64,000 nucleotides of DNA from Mytilus trossulus. Taxonomy: Eukaryota; Mollusca; Bivalvia; Mytilida; Mytilidae. Positions within the stretch are counted from its first letter, which is position 1; every line of letters begins with the position of its first letter. The notes beneath the pieces were generated by a model that was not told where the DNA came from, made no database searches, and saw nothing but the letters and a program-made list of their open reading frames with translations. The stretch is from the NCBI RefSeq assembly GCF_036588685.1, contig NC_086375.1, positions 6,751,916 through 6,815,915 of the forward strand, written 5' to 3'. Below are positions 15,001-25,605 of this stretch, one piece after another. A program made the translations under genes and the position numbers.

Positions 15001-17012
15001 CCTCCCCCTGACCTGTAACATTTAGAGATTATAATTAATATTATTTATTGTAGGGATGATGACATGAGAGGATCTCCTGGTCCTGTACGATTACCTCCCC
15101 CTGACCGACGTGGACCACGGATGCCACCACCAGAGATGAGATCTCCCCCTCCTCCAGATAGACATGGAGGACCAAGAATGCCACCTCCTGATCTCCGATC
15201 ACCACCACCATTTGGCAGAGGACCACCTCCTCCAATGGACAGAAGGTCACCACCACCTTACGGCAGAGGGCCACCTGGTTATAGAATGCCTCCGCCTCAT
15301 GATATGCTTCCTCCTCATTTACGAGGACCACCACCACCTCGTTCTTCCTCGCCCCCTAGAATTGATCCATCAGGTAGTAGGAGTGGCTTTGGGCTTTTGT
15401 TGATGTTACTACCATAAACTCGTTACACTTTATTTTATTTTTTTTGTTTGCAAAGCAATCTTTTTAATGCTAGTTCCTGTGGCTGGACTTACGGTTTATT
15501 TCCCTTGAATAACTAAGAACATCTTATAAAACGTATTTTTATGAAATTTGATTAGGAAGATAGTTATATATTTTACTAACTTTACCTCAGATAATCATCT
15601 TTGATACAATTTTAGTTGAATGAAGTATTTCAAAACATTTAATTGTGTTAATCCATTAAAATCATCATTTCTACATTTTTTTTTACAAAGAGTTATGGTA
15701 GTAACATATTTCACAATTTAAGAGGGTATGATACAGCAATTATTTTTGCCACTAGATTTATAGTATTTTTATTTTCAATTATATCTTACATATTTATATA
15801 TTAAATTTATTGCTTCAAACTTAATTATAAAAGGAAAACTTGTCAAACTACAAAAAAGTTTTTTTCCATTTTTAGGTAAGACAGTGGTACTTAAAAGTTT
15901 TACTGAAAACTATGTGTCAAATTGTCATTTCAGGACAAATACTAATTACTTATATTTCAATTTTACATATTTATGATGGCACAGTGATGACTAATTATAG
16001 CATCCTTTTTATAAATCAATAAAAAGTTACATAATTTCAAAAAGATTGGAGAATATTCTAAATAGTAATTTCAAGGGCTGTATATTATTGCTTGTATCAT
16101 ACCTCTTCTTATACAATTATGCATGGGTTATTTTATCGGAAGAAATCATTTTTTTATTCCCTAGCATGCAGGGTATACATAAAGCTTTTTCTGCTATCCT
16201 AGATCATCTTACTCATAGTTTAAGAATGCCATTGAAAATTACTCAAAGATTGAGAAAGTGAACTTTTAAATAGTTGATCAGAACTACTTGTAAAAGTCAT
16301 TATTAAGTTTTTACTGTTTTGTTAAATTTTAAAATTCATAGTTTTATTTTGAATCTAATAGATATAGGAAGATGTGGTGTGAGTGCCAATGAGACAACTC
16401 TACATCCAAATTACAATTAATAAAAGTAAACCATAATAGGTCAATGTAATGTTTTCAAAAGTCAGTCTGCACCGTTAGCCACTAATCCAATGCCCCAGAC
16501 TAGTAAATATTGTGTAATAATACTAGTGAATATTTTCAAAATTTTATATAGTTATATAGGGACAAGTTTTGATATTTAGTTTCCGTACTAGTAGATGAAA
16601 AAGTTTTTGGCTCAGTCTGCAAAAAGATTTGATGCCGGTGAAATCACAAAATATACTTATCTATTATCATACAATGCTGGATTAAAAAACAAATCAAACT
16701 GGTTTGAAATAAATAATTCTTTAAGTGTTAGCACTAAGCTCAAAGCTAATACCTCCTTTTGACTGATTTAATTCAATATGATCACCATAATTATGAAATA
16801 CTTTTTGATATAGATGTAACTTTGGAAAATAACCATTTCTTGATTTAAAGTTATGAATTTACTTCTTTATATGTCTTGTTTGAATGCACTCGTCATGAAA
16901 ATGATTTGTCCTGAAATAAACAATTTATGAAATTTAATTTTCAGGGGCAGGGACGACCCGTCACAGAGAACAAGATCAAGACCACACCCAAAGACAGTCA
17001 AGTCAAGTCTGA
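35..17012 (+). CDS. MIA3: TANGO1/MIA3 (or MIA2/cTAGE5)-like ER exit site protein, 3' part
   Basis: Eighteen exons join in one open frame (580 residues in the window): 35-123, 1091-1168, 2422-2532, 2991-3062, 3649-3753, 4242-4273, 5332-5422, 6988-7107, 7897-7987, 8590-8728, 9175-9276, 9532-9592, 9885-9920, 10264-10331, 11205-11287, 11583-11661, 15054-15373, 16945-17012. All junctions have AG/GT and matching phases. Exons 1-14 encode a Lys/Glu/Gln-rich coiled coil. Segments such as LNVLTNYFKEKEAQL (exon 10) and NEKKAHDNW (exon 13) are hallmarks I recognise from the TANGO1/cTAGE5 family. Exons 15-17 encode a Pro/Gly/Arg/Met-rich tail with repeated PPP motifs, which in this family binds Sec23 at ER exit sites and helps load bulky cargo such as procollagen into COPII carriers. 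The 5' part (SH3-like domain and membrane segment in MIA3) lies outside the window, so MIA3 versus MIA2 cannot be settled. Exons 16 and 17 carry splice-site-bearing tandem arrays. Confidence 0.85.
800..960 (+). repeat. Interspersed repeat C
   Basis: gtcaagccttccactgtagt, gcgtccacaaatattcactc and atactggatttataccaaac; repeated at 33190-33370. Confidence 0.7.
1849..1991. mobile_element. Small MITE with ends ggcccgtagcca / tggctacggg
   Basis: About 140 bases with inverted ends that include g-rich/c-rich stretches (aaggggggttcg and cgaacccccc). Internal short direct repeat cgactttaacagt. Intronic in the MIA3-like gene. Confidence 0.6.
2190..2330 (+). repeat. Interspersed repeat A
   Basis: Contains aaatggggaatgtgtcaaag and agacaacaacctgaccatag. 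Related copies: 30640-30745 (+), 62220-62458 (+), 63868-64000 (-). The copy here ends in a hairpin (cccaccaatgggtc type: ccaccaatgggtct against agacccattggtgg). Confidence 0.7.
4283..4414 (+). repeat. 27-bp minisatellite, about 5 copies
   Basis: Unit tatggtataaatgtcagggg plus aatagaa, five near-identical copies starting nine bases after the donor of MIA3-like exon 6. The unit length is a multiple of three, so it also reads as a repeated peptide, but it is intronic. Confidence 0.9.
4965..5188 (+). repeat. 28-bp minisatellite, 8 copies
   Basis: Unit gtgatggtcaataatacatt plus tgtatgat repeated eight times exactly in register. A short ~19-base duplication (ttgtatgatttatcagttga) follows. Intronic, between MIA3-like exons 6 and 7. 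Confidence 0.95.
5438..5740 (+). repeat. Interspersed repeat B
   Basis: tatgattgccaatgagacaa, ctctccaccag, then caccatacagccttcaacaa. Other copies: 7659-7860, 16358-16470, 25795-25945 (-), 32600-32935, 54985-55320, 56285-56585, 60765-60965. I associate this family with Mytilus genomes. Confidence 0.75.
5881..6870. mobile_element. 990-bp TIR element with TA target duplication
   Basis: The element starts cagtgaaacttctttaaacc and ends ggttttgagaagtttcactg, with perfect inverted ends cagtgaaacttc and TA on both sides (5879-5880 and 6871-6872). Its termini are rich in aaaccggcc-type motifs. No transposase frame was found. TA flanks and CAGT ends fit a non-autonomous Tc1/mariner-pogo type element. 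It lies in the intron before MIA3-like exon 8. Confidence 0.85.
7331..7507. mobile_element. Foldback element, two nested palindromes
   Basis: tttttgatactgactatatc pairs with gatatagtcagtatcaaaaa, and downstream gcctaatattttcagt pairs with actggaaaatattaggc. Non-coding, intronic. Confidence 0.75.
7659..7860 (+). repeat. Interspersed repeat B (variant with 'aattactagtgtaaaacc')
   Basis: gtgaatgccaatgaggcaac then ctccatccaaataacaattt; same sub-family as 16358-16470 and 60765-60965. Confidence 0.7.
11640..12888 (+). repeat. 37-bp minisatellite carrying the exon-16 splice donor (with 82-bp block)
   Basis: The 3' end of MIA3-like exon 16 (coding FPPPPGM) and its donor gag/GTAAGT are tandemly repeated. 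Donor GTs fall every 37 bases from 11662 to 12439 (22 donors), then every 82 bases at 12521, 12603, 12685 and 12767, then at 12804 and 12841. A degenerate GTTAGT follows at 12878. The 82-bp units contain more of exon 16 (from the segment coding PSDRPGSRSGPF). Only the first donor (11662) gives the full reading frame: reading through it meets TAA two bases later in phase (ATG AGG TAA). Confidence 0.95.
13575..14857. mobile_element. 1.3-kb interspersed element beginning gctcacctggcccgaagggcc
   Basis: The element interrupts a copy of the 93-bp unit of the exon-17 array. It begins with the short hairpin ctggcccgaagggccaag and ends near ggtgagcgacacaggctct...agagcctctag. Its interior contains two diverged direct copies of about 500 bases (around 13655-14100 and 14150-14630; both have 'ctactgggcca' and 'aagatggccgcca'). 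No coding frame of any transposition protein is evident. I recall the terminal motif as very common in bivalve genomes; class unknown. Confidence 0.65.
14868..15103 (+). repeat. 93-bp tandem triplication of the exon-17 acceptor
   Basis: The sequence ttattgtag plus the first ~50 bases of exon 17 occurs three times, with exon starts at 14868, 14961 and 15054. The first two copies end in cctgacctgtaac, which gives TAA in the exon frame (copy 2 also has an earlier TGA). The third continues as the real exon. A fourth, headless piece of the unit (acatttagagattata...) is at 13548-13575, cut off by an inserted element. Confidence 0.9.
15054..15417 (+). CDS. MIA3: Proline-rich exon 17 with alternative read-through C-terminus
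   Basis: The exon opens in phase after the acceptor at 15053 and encodes about 106 residues of PPP/RGPP/RMPPP repeats. Two ends are possible. A donor at 15374 (cag/gtagta) joins in phase to 16945-17012, which adds a short polar tail ending in TGA at 17010-17012. Without splicing the frame runs on for 14 more residues to TAA at 15415-15417. The spliced form is preferred because the downstream exon has a good acceptor, stays in phase and is followed by AATAAA at 17141. Both may be used. Confidence 0.7.
16358..16470 (+). repeat. Interspersed repeat B fragment
   Basis: gatgtggtgtgagtgccaat then gagacaactctacatccaaa, followed by aaaagtaaaccataataggt. It lies in the intron before the last MIA3-like exon. 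Confidence 0.7.
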
Positions 17013-17140
17013 TATAGACAATCATGTGATTATATGACATCATAGACAGTCTAATCATGTGATATAACATTTATGGTCATGTGATATTACATATCTGATC
17101 ATGTGACATATATATCATAGATGGTGCAGACAAGAAGCTC

Positions 17141-17146
17141 AATAAA
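17141..17146 (+). promoter_or_regulatory. Candidate polyadenylation signal of the MIA3-like gene
   Basis: AATAAA lies 129 bases after the stop codon of the spliced 3' exon, a normal distance for an animal 3' UTR. Other AATAAA motifs occur nearby in this AT-rich DNA, so the site is only a candidate. Confidence 0.45.
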
Positions 17147-18125
17147 ATTGTATTATGAACAGGGTTAACCAAAGTCATCAGGAGTTCAGTTGGTCTGTGT
17201 GATTTACTTCTAGTCAAAATACTAACATTTTCATAAGATCTCTTGAGAATAGATATAAGCCTTCTGACAATGTCACATGTTTGGATGATGAGTAGAGTTT
17301 GCAACTTTTGTTTCATATCATCACAATTATAATGTTTCTTTTAGTATAGTAAAAGGTGATTTAGATATTTACATTTATCATTGTACTGTTAATTTTGAAG
17401 TGCCAGAGATTGACAAAAGTAAAAAAATGTCATGTTTATTTGAATTTATGATAGTAGCTAGAATAGATGAAAAGTTAACCAACTAGTGGTCTAGACTGCT
17501 CTGTACTGACCAAATTAGGGGACATCTACAAAGTTGATATTATGAAATGTTTTAACCAATCATATAAGTGCTTAAGATTTAAATCTGTCTCGTGAATGTC
17601 ATGTTATGTCACAAAAATCAACCTTATTTCGGGATAGATGTTAATAAAATGACCTTGCTTCATATTTTACATTTGGGTGCATGGTAATGATATAAGAAAT
17701 ATATTCATAGTAGATTTACAGACTATTTAGTAATTTTAATCATATTTGGGAAGATTGTGACAAAATGTTTGTAAGTTAGTTTGTCTAGTTTGTTTGTGTA
17801 AATTGTTCACCTTATTAGATCCACAAATTCCTGGACCTACAGGATTAATGCAATTTACATGTCTGTTGTTCTTTTCACGTAAAATGAAGTACTGAACACT
17901 TCAGCATAACTTAGGATCAATTTTGATTGGTAGATTTGAGTGCACAGTGAGTCACAGCGTTGTAATTTTTTTTCCTATAGTGCAATTTCATTATCATGTG
18001 TTTGATTATTTTGTGGTTGTAGTTAGCAGTATTTTATGGCAACTATTTATTTACTCTGTGTTCCAAGATTCCTCAAAAGATTTTAACTTAATTTCTTTAT
18101 TAACAACACACATACCAGAGATTTC

Positions 18126-18240
18126 AGTGGCGGATCTAGAAATTTTCATAAGTGGGGGCCCACTGACTGACCTAAGAGGGGGCCCGCTCCAGTCACGCTT
18201 CAGTGATTCCCTATATAAACAACCAAATTTTTTCCTAAAT
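18126..18240. repeat. Repeat 'cagtggcggatctaga', partial
   Basis: cagtggcggatctagaaatt followed by ggggcccactgactgacct and tcacgcttcagtgattccct. A relative is at 55312-55420. Confidence 0.55.
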
Positions 18241-19094
18241 CGCCTCTGGATTTATTTTTGTGCCATATTTATAAAAAAAAATATTTAAATCTTATATGCT
18301 ACCATATACTATTAATATTTAAAGTGGTTACTCTTCAACATCACCTTGGGACGCACAGGAATTCTTTTTTTAATTATCAATGTGTTTATCTTCAAAGCTT
18401 TTATTTCCTTTATTTTTGAATCAAGTATGTGTAAATGTTAGTGTTTTATGTGTAAAAGTGCTTCAACCTTTTCTTTGTGTCTATCATATTTTGGTATTCA
18501 TTGGAAATTAAAACAACTAATGTGTTTGAAAATGTTTCAGTGATGAGTAATCATAGTTAGTTCATTTAAATGCCATTGAAGATAAATTAAGTCAATTATC
18601 TTTGTTCAAAGTATGAGTGTGTGGAGAGAAAGCAATAATTGAGAGAATGAGTGAAGTTAGGGAAATATAATGTCTACTGCGATGCTGATCAATAACATAA
18701 ATGGTACCAATTTTGATGCACCAGATGTCCATTTTACAAGTAATGTCTCTTCAGTAACACATGTACTCAAAGTAACGAGCTTTTAATTGTCTTTTGTGAA
18801 TACCTATTTATTATGGCCGTCTTAAAATAATTTTAAAATGTGATTATAATGGCACTGATGTTATAACATGTAGTTGATATTATAAATGATAGGCAAGGGT
18901 AAAATTCCTGAAAAATATTCTATTGTTTCAAAATTAGTATTGAATTTCAATATGACAGTTATCCTTAGAAATTGATCAGATCATGTTCTAGTTTATTGTT
19001 ATACTATAAAGCTTTCCGTCTTATCAGAGATTTTAAACTAGCTGTCCACTTTATTTAATGATTGGTTGGGATAAATGTATTTATATGCTAAATG

Positions 19095-19215
19095 CAATCT
19101 TGTTAAAATAAGTTCTCATCACTTGCTCCTCGATTTTTTATATGTCATGGGGCTCACACGGCGACATATAAAAAATGGAGGACCAAGTGATGAGAACTTA
19201 TTTTAATAAGATTGT
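19095..19215. mobile_element. Foldback element (long hairpin)
   Basis: caatcttgttaaaataagtt with ctcatcacttg pairs with caagtgatgag and aacttattttaataagattg around a short loop containing gctcacacggcgac. Confidence 0.8.
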
Positions 19216-21169
19216 GCTAAATGAATAATGGCATCCACTGTTTTTTTTTTATGGACAGAACCAGTTCATTTTTTGATGGCATTTTTATATTTGTTCTATC
19301 AAACAGAAGGGTCAGTATATTACTGAATCCTGGTTTACTTATTCGGAGAAAATTATTTAAGAATTATTTTGAAATGTTATTTATTTTATGTTAGGTAAAA
19401 AAATGAAAAATTTCTTTAACAACTATTCTGTCTTTTCGATGTTTTATTATTTCATTATTTCAAGTACTATTTCGTTTCTTAGTTTTTCAAATTTTTGGAA
19501 ATAGTGCATGATACTGTATCTAAGATAACGAAATAATGTTTCAAAATAATGAAAATAGAATATTGAAAGTAGGATTCGGTCTTTAAACGCCTGTTTTGAT
19601 TTTTTTTAGTAACACTTTTTTGAACCTAAAATTGAATGTTATTATACCAGAGCAATTGAGAAAATAGGTAATTATATTTAATCTAAAGTAATATATGAAA
19701 TGATAATCAATAAATAATTCTACTGTCCTTTTGTTGTATTTAAAAAGAAATCTTGATTATGATGTTAAGTATGTTGTTATTTTGATAAATAATCCTCTGT
19801 TGAAATACTCAAGACAACAATGTTGTTATCCGTATGTTGTTCCATAAAGATTTACAAATGGGTAAAGGAAGTTTATAAACGGTTGGATATTGGGTGCACA
19901 TCTTATATAAACAAGATATACACAATGCATACATTCAATTAGAGATCTGGGAGACTTTGAGTAAGAAGTGAGGTCCAGATGATAATAAGACTAAATTGTA
20001 TTAAAAAAACATTTTTTGACTGAATTTACAGTATCTTTGACATGATAATAATTGTTTTGATTTTATTCCATTCTTCTATAATTAATCAAACTAATATTGA
20101 TGTATTTTCTCTGAAATCAAAATCTACCTATGAATAGTTAATTCAATGCCTGTACTTATCTTTGTGTTTTACATAAATATGATATGTATCTAATTTCACA
20201 GTAGATAAATTAAGTTTGTCAAGATTTTATTATGGTTGTAGTCGTAGTCATCACCTTGTTATCTAATTTCAATATTATTAATAAATATTACAAAACTCAA
20301 ATGCTGGTTTATTTTGATATTGAAATCAAATAACTGAGTTGATTGTCAGCATTATTTTTGTCTCTCTTGTTATGAAACCTATAAAAAGACCATTTAAATC
20401 AAGCTATATGACTGATGTTGTCCATTCCGTAACACTTTTAAATTTTCAACCAAAATTAGTTCAATGAGTTCAGCATGAATATTCATATTTCTGGGAGTCA
20501 AAGGTTGGGTCATTTCATAATTTAGAAATACGATAAATGCCTTACTTTATTAAATCTGTGAAAATGAAATCAGTCTGAATATTATTTGTTAGTGACTTTT
20601 TATTTGTTTGTTTGTATAGAATGTGAATGAATTACATGTAAATGAGATGTAAATTATTAATAGTACATGTATATGAAAGTTTATTTATATGTGAATTATG
20701 TGAGAATTTCATTTGTCAATTGACATTAAAAATGACAATACAAATAAAATGATATTTTGATTAGTGTTTTAGAATTTGTATTGATATACTTTTGCCCTGT
20801 CCCAATATTGGAAATGCTGTTGTGGTCTCATGGTACTTTGCTCACCTTAGGTATGGAAGGACATGGGTCTGATTGGTGCCTGGGTCAATACAAGTCTTGC
20901 TGACTCTGTGCTTGGCATCTTGTTTTCGGAGATATAAACCAGACTAGTTGGCATTTAAACCAAATAAAATGTCCATGTAGGGGCACAAATCTTTCTTATG
21001 ACGTTTCATCAACATTTTATCATACTGCATATAATTTGCAACCATCTCCTGTCCTTAGCTTTCACTCCTGATTTGTGGTTTGTGTTTTGGGTCATTTATT
21101 AAATTATCAATTAGTAATAGGTTATCTTAATTGCCCTAGAGTACCTGCATTTCACAATTGTTATCAAAG

Positions 21170-21770
21170 GTACCAGGATTATAATTTAGTACGCCAGACG
21201 CGTGTTTCGTCTACACAAGACTCATCAGTGACGCTCATAACGCTCATAATAAAATAGTTATAATCCAAACAAATACAAAGTTGAAGAGCTTTGAGGATCC
21301 AAAATTCCAAAAAGTTGTGCCAAATACGGCTAAGGTAATCTATGCCTGGGATAAGAAAATCCTTAGTTTTCCGAAAAATTCAAAGATTTGTAAACAAGAA
21401 ATTTATAAAAAAAAAAATGACCACATAATTGATATTCTTATCAACACCGAAGTACTGACTACTGGGCTGGTGATACCCTCGGGGACGAAACGTCCACCAG
21501 CAGAGGCATCGACCCAGTGATGTAAATTGTTATCAAAGGTACCAGGATTATATTTTAGTACGCCAGATGGCGTTTTGTCTACATAAGACTCGTCAGTGAC
21601 GCTCATATCAAAATAGTTATAAACCAAACAAATACAAAAAACACAAAATTCCAAAAGGTTGTGCCAAATACGGCTAAGGTAATCTATGCCTGGGATAAGA
21701 AAATCCTTAGTTTTCAATTCAAAGTTTTGTAAACAGGAAATTTATAAAAAAAAAATGACATGGTTTTACT
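21170..21770. repeat. Interspersed repeat D, tandem pair
   Basis: ggtaccaggattataattta, gtacgccagacgcgtgtttc, and gactcatcagtgacgctcat occur at 21168 and again near 21537, and ccaaatacggctaaggtaat occurs in both. A third, reverse fragment is at 48070-48155. Confidence 0.75.
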
Positions 21771-21942
21771 TGATGTAACCTAGCTACCCCTTTCTTAAAA
21801 AAAAATGTGTTTAAGAAGGAAAGGAAAAAAGAAGTAAATTTGAAATTGATTTAAAAATAGATTAGATTACAATAAATATAGTTTGTTCTTAATTAAAGCA
21901 GAGACATATATGTATGATATGGATCTGATTAAAGAAATATAC

Positions 21943-22150
21943 ACTGTAAATTTAGAAATTATTGCGTGCATTTATTATTGTGATTATGTCTTTTTAGGCT
22001 TAAATGCGATTTTAATTTTTACGATTTTGAGAAAAATCCTGTTCAATTCATATAAAATATTTCAAAATGCGAGTTTAAATTATTGCGTTTACAACTCAGT
22101 CGCATTTTTCGCAATAATAAAAACCTCACATTAATTTCTGAATTTACAGT
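21943..22150. mobile_element. MITE family 'actgtaaattcagaaatta', copy 1
   Basis: Inverted ends actgtaaatttagaaatta and taatttctgaatttacagt. The interior has many attattgcg and tgcgattt motifs. Three relatives lie at 28622-28800, 29783-29990 and 57809-58014. Confidence 0.75.
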
Positions 22151-22533
22151 AATAAAAACAAGATTGTTCCAAGAAAATCCCTATTGAATAATTATTAGAT
22201 TTATTTGTATTTACAAGGATTTGCAAAGTGCTTGGTATTTACTACTTCTATAGAAACGTTTTAGCTCTAGCTTTACATATCTAATTTCCATGGACAGTAA
22301 TAAGAAGCAAAAATTTTTTGCAATTCATATTCAAAGTTATATCTTATCAAAATTGAGACTAATGTAACGTTATGCTCTTCACATATATCTCCTTTAAAAA
22401 TCAAAGGAATGGATTAGTGTAGTGTCACGGACTTCCTATCATTACAGGTAACATTTTATTCTGTAATCTGAAAGGTCATTTCATATTAGTGATGCACAGG
22501 GGCCTTTCTCTCCACATTGTTAAACCATACATC

Positions 22534-23096
22534 TTAAGGGGGTTCGCAGGTCTAAATCATTTATATAGGATTTCTCTATATTTTTCTATAAATAAACTTT
22601 ATCTTAAAGTTGATAGAAAAATAAAATAAAAAAGTGGGGTCACCGTTCATTTGCGCTCACAATCTGCCTTCGAAAGAAGCATACAATTTTGTAAAAATGT
22701 TTTTTTTCTGTTGAACTAATAGGAGAAATAAAGTAAATATCAAAATAAAAAAAAGAAAATTATTACAGAAAACGCTCAAATTTTACAATAATTTAGTTTA
22801 AGTACAGCCTATACGGAAATTATATTAAAACATATAGGTCACCGATGAGTTGAAAAAGATATTTCAATTTTAAAGCCACAAAATGGCATTTTTTTCACCA
22901 AAGGGAGATAATTTGGAACTTTTTCAATTATGTATACATTTTAAAAGTCATCTGGGGCCAACACGAATTGATTGTTTTGAATGATTTTTGTACCATATGA
23001 TAAAGTAACAACTGCAAAAGGTAACAAATAAAATTTGTATTGAAAAACAAATGTTTAATTTTTTTCTGAAATTTTTATACCCTCGAGCCTCCTTAA
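22534..23096. mobile_element. Probable MITE, ends ttaaggg.../...ccttaa
   Basis: It begins ttaagggggttcgcagg and ends accctcgagcctccttaa, which are imperfect inverted ends. The AT-rich interior has no credible coding frame. Confidence 0.5.
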
Positions 23097-23746
23097 CTAC
23101 TGACAATTAAGACAAACTATGCATTGTGATCTAATTAAACTAAAGTTATTACCATTATTGAACTCAGGTAACTCAGCCAGTGTGTGTTTGCACTCAGGAT
23201 ATAGGGAAAAACTTTCCACCTTTAATTGGTATGTCATTGAAGGATTTTTTTCAAAATTTTGGTTATTTGTTGTTTGTTCTTGTTTAAACTTAAATTTGTT
23301 GACTAAGCTTTATTGGAAATGATTCTGCTGAGAACTAAATCTAACCATCACATTATCATTTGTACTGGTTCTTTAGCTGTGAATGGTGAGGAGCAAGGGA
23401 AAATAAAACCAGGTACAAGAAATATGTAATGGCGGCAAAAACAAACTTGCAATCTCTGAAAAATGTTGTTGAACATTGCGAGTTGACAGGAACAGAATTC
23501 TTGGAATTAACTGCTTATGTAAGATTATGAACATAACAGAATAACCAACCTCGTGTTACAACGTTAGAAATCCTACTAACGAACAAAATATGATCAAATA
23601 TGGTATAATTAAATCAAAACAATGACTATAAAACAACAAACATTGTAGACAAATTTGCTCTAAACAACAGACGGTGCTTCAAAATCCCACCTAGCAAATC
23701 CGATCAATACAAACAGTAATTCTTTGTAAGAACCATACCCGAATGG

Positions 23747-23927
23747 AATACACCTTATCGCTATTTATCCGCCATTGCTGGATTTCACACAGGTTCCCGT
23801 AAAATGTTGACGTCATAAAACAAAATATCTGACGCCACAATGGAAAAGTGATTGTTGTTGACGTCAAAAGTTCAAGCGGCAGGGTCAGCTGGGATTAGTG
23901 ATAAGGTGTATAGACTACCAGACAATC
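23747..23927. mobile_element. Possible small inverted-repeat element
   Basis: aatacaccttatcgcta on the left is roughly inverted as tagtgataaggtgtatag on the right; two gacgtca motifs lie inside. Weak case. Confidence 0.4.
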
Positions 23928-24418
23928 TTGAGTGTGATAAGTTAATTGAGAGCTTTAAAACTTGGTTGCTCTCACAGCGTTGGACTAATTTTCCAGCACC
24001 TCTCTCCCGTTGCCACTGATGCCATATACTGGCCCTGCAACATATTTATTCAGATTCAGATCAGATAACAAAAAAAATCTTGTGAAATGACGTTAACTGT
24101 TATTTTTTGGTGCACGATGATAAAATGTACACTTAGTCTTACCACAGGTCAGGAGTTTGAAATCCTATCAAAAGTGGGCGATCAATAGTGCCTTTATATT
24201 GGGTAGCCAAAAATGACTGTTTGACACAAATCTGGGTCTGTTCTCCCTGATTCACATTTGCCCCAGTACCTGTTTGCCAAAGGTCCAATCGCCCTGATTT
24301 TGATTTTTTTCTGATGGCAGTGTGTGTGCTGCGCATACCTACATTCATATGGGTATTTTTCAAATTCTGTAAAATTTAATTCTTTAAATTTGCATTTACA
24401 TTTTACAATTGTATTTAT

Positions 24419-24576
24419 AGTATAACTAATCGCCGTATTTGAATATCAAAAATAAGACAACACGTGACCGAACAACGCATGGATTAAACAAGTGCGCAGC
24501 ACGAGTTTAATCCATAGGGGTGTTCAGACACAAGTTGTTTTATTTTGTATATTCAAATACGGCGATTAGTTATACT
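24419..24576. mobile_element. Foldback element (long hairpin)
   Basis: agtataactaatcgccgtat and ttgaatat form the left arm; atattcaaatacggcgatta and gttatact form the right arm. The loop has a cgcagcacgagtttaatcca segment. Confidence 0.85.
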
Positions 24577-25442
24577 TTTTATTACATTGTCAAATGGCTT
24601 TTTTTTTATGAAATGAATGTAGAAAATGTAAGGAACTATATGTTTTCCCTACGCATTCCCAATTTGTTTTGATCCGACGTTATCAACGTCTTGACAACGC
24701 CTATTGTTGTATGACATCAGAGAGTGAAATAACCACGTTTATTTCACATGTGAAATTATCGGTTTTATCTAACTGGGAAATCAATGTAATTCATTGCAAC
24801 CAATGTAATAATAATTTTTATCATGTTTTTCTTTTACAGGAACTGTAGAGTTTCATATGCCATCAGTACGCATTAATTTGCAACATTTATTATGTATAAT
24901 TATCTAATAAATACAATTTGAAAATAATATTTTTCATACTCTAAGAGTATCTTTATCTTTATTGATATTTGTCTGATCAAGGCACGTAATTTTGGTCGAG
25001 CCTTCAGCTTGACATAGGGATAGTGATCTGGCAGCGGCATTAGCTAAATTCCTAAAAGCTTTATATTTTAGAAGGTAGAAGACCTGGATGCTTCATACTT
25101 TGTACAAAGATGGCTCATGTTACGAAGTTTCTGTCAGTCACATATACAAAGTCCTTGACCTCATTTTCATGGTTCAGTGACCACTTGTAAAAAGTTCAGA
25201 TTTTTTGTAATGTTAAATTCTCTCTGATTTATAAGTAATATAGTATAACCATATTTGGTATGTTCATACCTTGCAAGGTCCTCATGCCCGTCAGACAGTT
25301 TTCACTTACCTCAACCTCATTTCATAGATCAGTGATAAGGTTAAGTGTTGGTGGTCAAGTCCATATCTCAGATACTACAATGTACTAGCAATAGGTCTCG
25401 CCTTGACCTTATTTTCGTGGTTCATTGGTAAATGTTTAGTTA

Positions 25443-25528
25443 CAGTGATATTGTTTGCCTTAAATTAGTGGAGAATAAAGGCTTTTTCCCCTGGAGAAGA
25501 ATCCCAATTTGAAAAAAATGGCTTATTA
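25443..25528. mobile_element. Partial MITE copy related to 26884-27299
   Basis: It starts cagtgatattgtttgcc and matches, in reverse complement, the right ~85 bases of the MITE inside the exon-2 array (about 27212-27296), ending at aaaaaaatggctt. Confidence 0.75.
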
Positions 25529-25605
25529 CACTTAACATAGCTTGAGAGTACATATACAAATACATGTCCTGGTAGTGATTGAAATTATGATCTTTTTATT
25601 AACAG

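Larger units (their letters stand above)
17147..25605. other. Gene-poor region between the MIA3-like and RADX-like coding exons
   Basis: Apart from the repeats listed (18126, 19095, 21170, 21943, 22534, 23747, 24419, 25443) I see AT-rich sequence with no exon I can support. The promoter and N-terminal exon of the RADX-like gene should lie here. A cag acceptor at 24839 followed by a short frame (GTVEFHMPSVRINL) is a weak candidate, but no donor follows it. Confidence 0.5.

Noticed and set aside
15041..15403. Minus-strand and alternative + frames over the proline-rich exon
   Set aside because: Shadow frames caused by the biased codon composition of the PPP/GRGPP coding sequence.
17923..18288. 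121-codon frame
   Set aside because: Runs across a repeat of the cagtggcggatctaga type; no family resemblance.
24830..24900. Possible N-terminal exon of the RADX-like gene after acceptor 24839
   Set aside because: No donor in a suitable position and no recognisable OB-fold sequence.
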